The position numbers and the translations under genes were made by a program. Below are positions 15,045 through 17,093 of a DNA stretch of 17,093 bases, one piece after another (position 1 is the first letter of the stretch; each line of letters starts with the position of its first letter). The notes beneath the pieces are model-generated. The model was not told the DNA's origin and searched no databases. It was given only the letters and a program-made list of their open reading frames with translations. The DNA is from Pseudomonadota bacterium (GTDB taxonomy: Bacteria; Pseudomonadota; Gammaproteobacteria; Burkholderiales; Burkholderiaceae_E): positions 1 to 17,093 of the forward strand of contig JAEWEW010000392.1 of the NCBI GenBank assembly GCA_023389175.1, given 5' to 3'.

Positions 15045-15802
15045 GCAGCGGCGACGACGCGCTGCTGCGGGTCACCGGCCTGCATGCGTACTACGGCAAG
15101 AGCCACGTGCTGCAGGGGGTCGACCTGCACATCGGCCGGGGCGAGATCGTGAGCCTGCTCGGCCGCAACGGCGTCGGGCGGTCCACCACCGCGAAGGCGA
15201 TCATGAGCCTGGTGCAATGCAAGGGCTCGGTCCGGTTCCGCGGTCGCGAGATGGTGGGCCTCAGGACCTTCGAGATCGCCAACCAGGGCATCGGCTATGT
15301 GCCGGAGAGCCGCGACATCTTCCCCACGCTTACGGTGGAGCAGAACCTGATCCTCGGCCGCAAGTCCAACGCCGCGCAGCGTGCGGGCAACGGCGCGAGC
15401 GCTGCCGCTGCCGGCTCGCCGGCGCCCGCCTGGCAGATCGACGACATGTACCGGATGTTTCCCCGGCTCAAGGAACGCCAGCACGTGCAGGCCGGCGTTC
15501 TGTCAGGCGGGGAGCAGCAGATGCTGACCCTCTGCCGCAGCCTGCTCGGCAACCCGGAGCTCATCATGATCGACGAGCCGACCGAGGGCCTGGCGCCGAA
15601 GATCGTGGAGCTGGTCGCCCGCTATCTCCAGGAGCTCAAGGCCCGCGGCGTCTCGGTGCTGCTGATCGAGCAGAAGCTCGCGATCGCGCTGGAGATCTCG
15701 CAGCGCGTCTACGTCATGGGTCACGGCTCGATCGTGTTCGAAGGAACGCCGGCGCAGTTGCGCGAGGCGGCCGACATCCGGCGCGACTGGCTGGAGGTCT
15801 GA
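15041..15802 (+). CDS. livF: LivF-type ABC importer ATPase with Arg in Walker A (first pair)
   Basis: A 253-residue partner of LivG. The opening VTGLHAYYGKSHVLQGVDLH and the YVPESRDIFPTLTVEQNL segment (86-103) are standard LivF. Walker A reads GRNGVGRST (41-49): the invariant lysine is arginine (R47, codon CGG). The signature LSGGEQQM (154-161) and Walker B LIMIDEPTEG (174-183) are intact. As usual in LivF, the switch histidine position is Gln (IEQK, Q211). Residues about 110-131 are an Ala/Gly-rich insert not needed by the fold. I have a recollection of Arg at this site in some LivF-like groups, so loss of function should not be assumed. ATG 15041 overlaps the livG stop; the frame is open upstream but only as a shadow of livG. 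Confidence 0.92.
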   Translation: MSSGDDALLRVTGLHAYYGKSHVLQGVDLHIGRGEIVSLLGRNGVGRSTTAKAIMSLVQCKGSVRFRGREMVGLRTFEIANQGIGYVPESRDIFPTLTVEQNLILGRKSNAAQRAGNGASAAAAGSPAPAWQIDDMYRMFPRLKERQHVQAGVLSGGEQQMLTLCRSLLGNPELIMIDEPTEGLAPKIVELVARYLQELKARGVSVLLIEQKLAIALEISQRVYVMGHGSIVFEGTPAQLREAADIRRDWLEV

Positions 15803-15828
15803 GCGCGGGCGCTGCCGCCCGGGGGCTC
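15801..15828 (+). terminator. Hairpin at the end of the first livF
   Basis: CGGGCG (15806-15811) pairs with CGCCCG (15816-15821) around a CTGC loop. GAGC (15801-15804) can extend the stem with GCTC (15825-15828) past a bulge. The sequence after it (GACCGGAAAATA) has no T-run, so it is at best a weak terminator or an mRNA-end protector between the two ATPase pairs. Confidence 0.35.
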
Positions 15829-15843
15829 GACCGGAAAATACCC

Positions 15844-15882
15844 AAGGACGAAGCCCAAGGACAACGCCTAAGGACAACGCCG
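15844..15882. repeat. Three 13-bp tandem repeats upstream of the second ATPase pair
   Basis: AAGGACGAAGCCC (15844-15856), AAGGACAACGCCT (15857-15869) and AAGGACAACGCCG (15870-15882) follow each other without a gap in the 145-base spacer before the second livG. Copies two and three differ only in the last base. No start codon or ribosome site suggests that they are translated. They could be a regulator-binding array or a slippage product. Confidence 0.6.
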
Positions 15883-15947
15883 AGGCATCGTGCTAGCCTT
15901 TGGCCGCGGCACGGACCGACCGGCGGCAACGCCGGGCAGGGAGATGC

Positions 15948-16721
15948 ATGACCACCGGGACCTTGCTCAGCTGTCGCGAAGTCAGCGTTCGTTTCGGCGG
16001 AATCCTCGCGCTCGACCGGGTCAGCGTCGACGTCCCCGCGGGCAGCATCTACGGCCTCATCGGGCCCAACGGCGCGGGCAAGACCACTCTCTTCAACTGC
16101 CTCAGCCGCCTCTATCGCTACCAGTCCGGAGACCTGCTCTTCCGGGGGCGCTCGCTCGGCCCGTGCAGCAGCCACGACGTCGCCGGCCTCGGTATCGGAA
16201 GGACCTTCCAGAACCTCGCGATGTTCGCCACGCTGTCGGTGGAGCAGAACATCCTGGTGGGCGCGCATTGCCGCTCCCGCGCCGGCTTCGTCGCCTCGGC
16301 GCTGCGCACGCCCGCGGTGCGGCGCGAGGAGGCGCGGCTCTCGGCTCGCATCGACGGGATCATCGACTACCTCGGGCTCGGGCAGGTCCGGGAGAGGCGG
16401 GTGGCGGACCTGCCGTTCGGCATGCAGAAGCGCGTCGAGCTCGGTCGTGCGCTGGCGTCGGAGCCCGAGCTGCTGCTGCTCGACGAGCCGGCGGCGGGGC
16501 TGGGACACGAGGAGCTCTCGGGCCTCGGCGACCTGATCCGTGACATCCGCAGCCGGCTGGGCATGACGGTGCTGCTGGTGGAGCACCACATGAGCCTGGT
16601 GATGAGCACCTGCGACCGCATCGCGGTGCTGAACTTCGGCCGTCGGATCGCCGAAGGCACGCCCGCGGAGATCCAGGGGCACCCCGAGGTGATCGCCGCC
16701 TACCTGGGAACGCGAAAATGA
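15948..16721 (+). CDS. livG: LivG-type ABC importer ATPase (second pair)
   Basis: A 257-residue nucleotide-binding subunit with an intact ATPase core: Walker A GPNGAGKTT (39-47), Q-loop GRTFQNLAMF (84-93), signature LPFGMQKRVELGRAL (155-169), Walker B LLLLDEPAAG (175-184) and switch H213 in VEHHMSLVM. The LPFGMQK and PAAGL versions match mainstream LivG more closely than those of the first livG, so this is a separate paralogue and not a recent copy. GGGAG lies 4 bases before ATG 15948, and a 145-base spacer with a hairpin and tandem repeats precedes it, so it may have its own promoter. The stop overlaps the next gene by ATGA. Whether it serves the LivH/LivM pair on the left or a second permease pair beyond the right edge cannot be seen. 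Confidence 0.92.
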   Translation: MTTGTLLSCREVSVRFGGILALDRVSVDVPAGSIYGLIGPNGAGKTTLFNCLSRLYRYQSGDLLFRGRSLGPCSSHDVAGLGIGRTFQNLAMFATLSVEQNILVGAHCRSRAGFVASALRTPAVRREEARLSARIDGIIDYLGLGQVRERRVADLPFGMQKRVELGRALASEPELLLLDEPAAGLGHEELSGLGDLIRDIRSRLGMTVLLVEHHMSLVMSTCDRIAVLNFGRRIAEGTPAEIQGHPEVIAAYLGTRK

Positions 16722-17093
16722 GCGCGCAGGCCGCTGCAGGGGGATCGACAGCCCAGGCGCCGCTCCTCGCGGCCCGCGGACTGCAGGCCTGGTATGGCGC
16801 CACCCAGGTCCTCTTCGGCCTCGACTTCTCGCTGGCGAAGGGACGGATCACCGCGCTGCTCGGCGCCAACGGCGCCGGCAAGACGACCACGCTGCGCGCG
16901 CTCTGCCAGATGGTCCGCACGGCGGGCAGCCTGCGCCTGGACGGCGCAGAGTTGGTCGGCAGCGCCACCGAGTCGGTCGTGCGCCGCGGCGTCGCTCACG
17001 TGCCCGACGGCCGGGGCACCTTCACGGCGCTCACCGTGGAGGAGAACCTGCGGCTGGGCGCGATCACCCGCCGGGACCGGTCGGAGGTGGCCG
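16718..17093 (+). CDS. livF: LivF-type ABC importer ATPase (second pair), 3' end missing
   Basis: The frame is open to the window edge, giving 125 visible residues. A short Ala-rich leader (2-18) precedes LLAARGLQAWYGATQVLFGL, then Walker A GANGAGKTT (49-57) with the normal lysine K55, and then GVAHVPDGRGTFTALTVEEN (91-110), the LivF-typical Q-loop region in which the usual 'VPEGR' reads VPDGR. Signature, Walker B and C-terminus lie outside. It overlaps the second livG by ATGA, so the two are surely co-translated. Unlike the first LivF it keeps the standard ATP-binding lysine. Confidence 0.9.
   Translation, partial: MSAQAAAGGSTAQAPLLAARGLQAWYGATQVLFGLDFSLAKGRITALLGANGAGKTTTLRALCQMVRTAGSLRLDGAELVGSATESVVRRGVAHVPDGRGTFTALTVEENLRLGAITRRDRSEVA

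Noticed and set aside
14177..15802. Single 541-codon frame that could be read as a fusion ending in LivF
   Set aside because: Only the part from 15041 is LivF-like; the upstream part is an out-of-frame reading of livG, which has its own intact frame and start.
15844..15882. CRISPR array or attachment site at the tandem repeats
   Set aside because: Units are 13 bases with no spacers, no cas genes, and no integrase or tRNA nearby.

Overview
The window is a dense, GC-rich chromosomal segment (about two-thirds G+C by eye) with thirteen protein genes and no gap longer than about 180 bases. The gene content and order suggest a betaproteobacterium, probably Burkholderiales or a relative. The yciB-bolA-PPIase order, an ABC importer locus of the LivK-H-M-G-F type beside an acyl-CoA ligase, and a pqi-type lipoprotein all fit that assignment, but it rests on family recognition and not on a database search.

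Left part (1-5315). The 3' end of a pqiC-like lipoprotein gene runs rightward and converges on a very long leftward gene for an AsmA-like DUF748 envelope protein. That gene is divergent from tadA (tRNA adenosine deaminase), with almost no spacer between the two starts. Middle part (5316-8595). A tightly packed leftward operon reads selO - yciB - bolA - PpiC-type peptidylprolyl isomerase. It ends at an intrinsic terminator with a UUCG loop that lies inside the 3' coding end of the convergent tadA gene.

Right part (8774-17093). A rightward cluster begins with a DmdB-like AMP-forming acyl-CoA ligase. A periplasmic binding protein, two permeases (LivH, LivM), a first ATPase pair (LivG, LivF) and a second ATPase pair (LivG2, LivF2) follow. 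LivF2 is cut by the window edge. Several junctions are translationally coupled (TGATG or ATGA). A 26-bp perfect palindrome separates the binding-protein gene from the permeases, and a hairpin plus three 13-bp tandem repeats separate the two ATPase pairs. The likely joint job is to import a small carboxylate or amino acid and perhaps activate it to a CoA thioester; the substrate cannot be read from the sequence.

I see no wholly new system here. The points most worth a second look are the Walker A Lys-to-Arg replacement in the first LivF, the doubled ATPase pairs with a repeat array between them, the extended LivM C-terminus, the terminator embedded in tadA, and the pairing of a PqiC-type lipoprotein with an AsmA-like protein, both from families tied to lipid traffic between membranes. 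No tRNA, rRNA, CRISPR array, insertion sequence or phage gene was found.
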